DNA from: Clostridiales bacterium
GTDB taxonomy: Bacteria; Bacillota_A; Clostridia; Christensenellales; Borkfalkiaceae
Assembly (NCBI GenBank): GCA_015055785.1
Contig: SVHQ01000085.1
Location: forward strand, 1-7,137
Direction of reading: 5' to 3'
Length of the DNA: 7,137 nt
Positions 5,752 to 7,137 of the stretch are shown here, piece by piece. A model generated the notes under the pieces. The model saw nothing but the letters and a program-made list of their open reading frames with translations, searched no databases and was not told where the DNA came from. The stretch's first letter is position 1; each line of letters begins with the position of its first letter. Both the position numbers and the translations under genes were made by a program.

Positions 5752-5759
5752 TAAAAATT

Positions 5760-6350
5760 ATGGAAAGGATGAAATTAGTAGTTGCATCGGGCAATAAAAA
5801 TAAATTAAGAGAAATTGCGGAAATCTTCAACGATTTGGAAGTAATTTCACAAAAAGAAGCAGGTTTTGACGTTGACGTAGAGGAAACGGGAACAACGTTT
5901 GTAGAAAACGCACGTTTAAAAGCGCATGCAGCGGCAAAAGCATTAGGTTGTATGGCGCTGGCAGACGATAGCGGACTTTGTGTAGATGCTTTAAACGGTG
6001 CGCCAGGTGTGTATAGCGCCCGTTATTGCGGCTATCATGGCAGTGATAAAGAAAACCGTGATTTGCTGTTAAAAAATATGCAAGGCATTCAAGACAGAAG
6101 CGCGCATTTCACGAGTGCAATGGTGTTGGCATATCCCGATGGTAAGGAAATCGTTGCAGAGGGACATACCTACGGAAAAATTTTGCACGAGGAAACGGGT
6201 GAGGGCGGATTTGGTTACGATTGCTTGTTTGAAAGCGATGATTTAAAGAAATCTTTCGGCGAAGCAACCGCGGAAGAAAAGAACGCAGTTTCCCATCGTT
6301 ATCGCGCTTTGCAAAATCTTCTCGAAAAATGGCGAAAAATAGAGAAATGA
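5760..6350 (+). CDS. rdgB: XTP/dITP diphosphatase (non-canonical purine NTP pyrophosphatase, HAM1/RdgB family)
   Basis: The 196-residue cytosolic enzyme hydrolyses XTP, dITP and ITP to the monophosphate and pyrophosphate, keeping deaminated purines out of DNA and RNA. Family motifs are complete: VVASGNKNKLREI at 7-19 (nucleotide-binding SxNxxK loop), GTTFVENARLKA at 44-55, ADDSGLCVDALNGAPGVYSARY at 68-89 with the acidic pair Asp69-Asp70, GEGGFGYDCLF at 147-157 and SHRYRAL at 178-184. The segment usually reads FGYDPxF in family members; here Cys155 takes the Pro position. Length is typical. It is followed 52 bases later by a metallophosphoesterase gene, the same order as ysnA-ysnB in Bacillus subtilis. 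No terminator separates them, so an operon is likely. Confidence 0.95.
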   Translation: MERMKLVVASGNKNKLREIAEIFNDLEVISQKEAGFDVDVEETGTTFVENARLKAHAAAKALGCMALADDSGLCVDALNGAPGVYSARYCGYHGSDKENRDLLLKNMQGIQDRSAHFTSAMVLAYPDGKEIVAEGHTYGKILHEETGEGGFGYDCLFESDDLKKSFGEATAEEKNAVSHRYRALQNLLEKWRKIEK

Positions 6351-6356
6351 TAGGGG

Positions 6357-6370
6357 CATGTACGCGTTGA
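6357..6370 (+). repeat. 14-bp dispersed repeat, copy 2
   Basis: CATGTACGCGTTGA begins 7 bases after the rdgB stop and is identical to 2246-2259. It lies in the 52-base gap between rdgB and the phosphoesterase gene. It opens with an ATG whose frame ends after seven codons (MYALSLK), as copy 1 does after five (MYALK). This is probably coincidental. Confidence 0.5.
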
Positions 6371-6402
6371 GTTTAAAATAAAACCAAGAAAATGGATAAA
6401 AA

Positions 6403-6885
6403 ATGAAGAAAATAATCATAACCTCCGATACGCATGGATGCGTAGCGGCAATAGAAAAATTAATGTCTTTAATCGCAGAAAACGATTATTTTTTGCATTT
6501 GGGTGACGGTTGTATGGACGTGCGGCAAGTTTGGAAAGAATATCCCGATAAAATCTATCAATGCCGCGGCAATTGCGACGGTTTTTCACCCACGCCCGAT
6601 GATGGTGAATTAGAAATAGAATACGTCAATATTTTTTATTGTCACGGCGATAAATACGGCGTAAAAACCTCTCTTGTGCCGTTAGCGAAGGAAGCCAAAA
6701 AGCGCGGTTGTTCGCTTGTTTTATACGGTCATACTCATAAGGCGGATATCACAGAGATAGATGGGGTGACGCTTATCAATCCAGGCGCGCTTCGTCGTCC
6801 AGTAGGCGAGGGCGGCAGCTATTGTTATCTCGTTATCAATAAAGACAAAATTACCCCCGTGATTGTAGGCGAATCGGTATTTTAA
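6403..6885 (+). CDS. YfcE/MJ0936-family metallophosphoesterase (phosphodiesterase)
   Basis: The 160-residue protein is a small calcineurin-like phosphoesterase using two metal ions, likely Mn or similar. The full ligand set is visible: Asp9 and His11 in SDTHG, Asp35 in LHLGDG, Asn57 in RGNCD, His81 in CHGD, and His110 and His112 in YGHTH, followed by the usual NPGAL at 126-130. Length and order fit the YfcE/YsnB/MJ0936 group, whose physiological substrate is not settled; characterised members hydrolyse artificial phosphodiesters. The ribosome binding site is poor: there is no AGGAG-like sequence before the ATG. The ATG overlaps the stop of a tiny upstream frame (MDKK, 6392-6406) in ATGA style, so coupling is conceivable but unproven. 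It probably shares the rdgB transcript. Confidence 0.9.
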   Translation: MKKIIITSDTHGCVAAIEKLMSLIAENDYFLHLGDGCMDVRQVWKEYPDKIYQCRGNCDGFSPTPDDGELEIEYVNIFYCHGDKYGVKTSLVPLAKEAKKRGCSLVLYGHTHKADITEIDGVTLINPGALRRPVGEGGSYCYLVINKDKITPVIVGESVF

Positions 6886-6900
6886 TGGAATGGATATACG

Positions 6901-6945
6901 TAAAAAACCTCGTTAACAAATGCTGCTAACGAGGCTTTTATTTTC
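6901..6945. terminator. Terminator active in both directions between convergent genes
   Basis: CCTCGTTA (6908-6915) pairs with TAACGAGG (6927-6934), with two further pairs after a mismatch and a 5-base loop. On the plus strand it is followed by CTTTTATTTT. On the minus strand it is followed by a run of six T (the A run at 6902-6907). It can therefore end both the phosphoesterase transcript and the convergent epimerase transcript. Confidence 0.85.
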
Positions 6946-6958
6946 ATATTATATTTAA

Positions 6959-7135
6959 TTATTCATGAATCTCCAAGGCATAGAACGCGGATGCCGTTTG
7001 ATTGGGCTGAAGCTGTAACATATCGCGCTTGGTGGTAAGGTCTTCGGTGACGCCGTCATCTGCAGGCAAAGCGCCCCAAGGCTCTAAGCAAACGTAGGGG
7101 GCATCTTTGTGGTCCATGTGCCAAAAACCGATATA
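6959..7135 (-). CDS. Partial (C-terminal end) aldose 1-epimerase/galactose mutarotase family protein
   Basis: On the minus strand an open frame enters from the right edge of the window and ends at TAA (6961-6959). It gives 58 residues from YIGFWHMDHKDAPYVCLEPW to SAFYALEIHE. The block PYVCLEPWGALP, then D-L-T-x-K, then LQPNQTASAFYALEI matches the C-terminal strands of aldose 1-epimerase-like (LacX-type) proteins. That region typically reads 'CLEPW...', then 'L..G.' and a final beta strand. The full-length family interconverts alpha and beta anomers of hexoses; the substrate here is unknown. The catalytic residues lie outside the window. The gene converges on the phosphoesterase gene and shares its terminator. 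Confidence 0.78.
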   Translation of the reverse strand, partial: YIGFWHMDHKDAPYVCLEPWGALPADDGVTEDLTTKRDMLQLQPNQTASAFYALEIHE

Positions 7136-7137
7136 TT

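Noticed and set aside
5724..5759. N-terminal extension of RdgB from a TTG at 5724
   Set aside because: It lies at the terminator T tract and upstream of the -10 box. The ATG at 5760 has an AAGGAG site.

Overview
The window looks like the chromosome of an AT-rich, Gram-positive-type Bacillota, most likely an uncultured clostridial (gut-type) lineage. This is inferred from strong AAGGAGG-type ribosome binding sites, consensus sigma-A promoters (TTGCAA-17-TATAAT, TTGACA-18-TATAAT), TTG-rich leucine codon use, and the rdgB/YfcE-type phosphoesterase gene pair that is also adjacent in Bacillus (ysnA-ysnB). The exact taxon cannot be named from sequence alone.

Layout. (1) 2-1240: the 3' end of a gene for a membrane-anchored surface protein, closed by a hairpin terminator. 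(2) 1374-2225: an RluA-type pseudouridine synthase with its own promoter. (3) 2226-3046: an 821-base gene-free, very AT-rich island. It holds a frameshifted remnant of an IS3-family transposase on the minus strand, eight tandem copies of a 17-bp unit, a near-consensus promoter followed at once by a large imperfect dyad, and four or more T-rich 23-bp repeats. (4) 3047-5658: a two-gene heavy-metal efflux operon, a CadC/SmtB-type ArsR repressor followed 17 bases later by a ZntA/CadA-type P1B-2 ATPase, ended by an 18-bp-stem terminator. (5) 5760-6885: rdgB (non-canonical purine NTP pyrophosphatase) and a YfcE/MJ0936-type metallophosphoesterase, probably co-transcribed. (6) A terminator that works in both directions at about 6901-6945, facing a convergent minus-strand gene whose last 58 codons (6959-7135) encode the C-terminus of an aldose 1-epimerase (galactose mutarotase) family protein.

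How the parts work together. The regulator and ATPase form a self-contained Zn/Cd/Pb sensing and export unit. The repressor carries the four-ligand alpha-5 metal site with one Glu-to-Cys change and half of the CadC cysteine site. The pump carries an HMA domain, a histidine-rich loop and a cysteine cluster. The other complete genes are ordinary housekeeping genes (RNA modification, nucleotide-pool sanitation, phosphodiester hydrolysis). I see no evidence for a wholly new multi-gene system. The most unusual part is the repeat-rich island and the promoter/operator arrangement in front of the metal operon.
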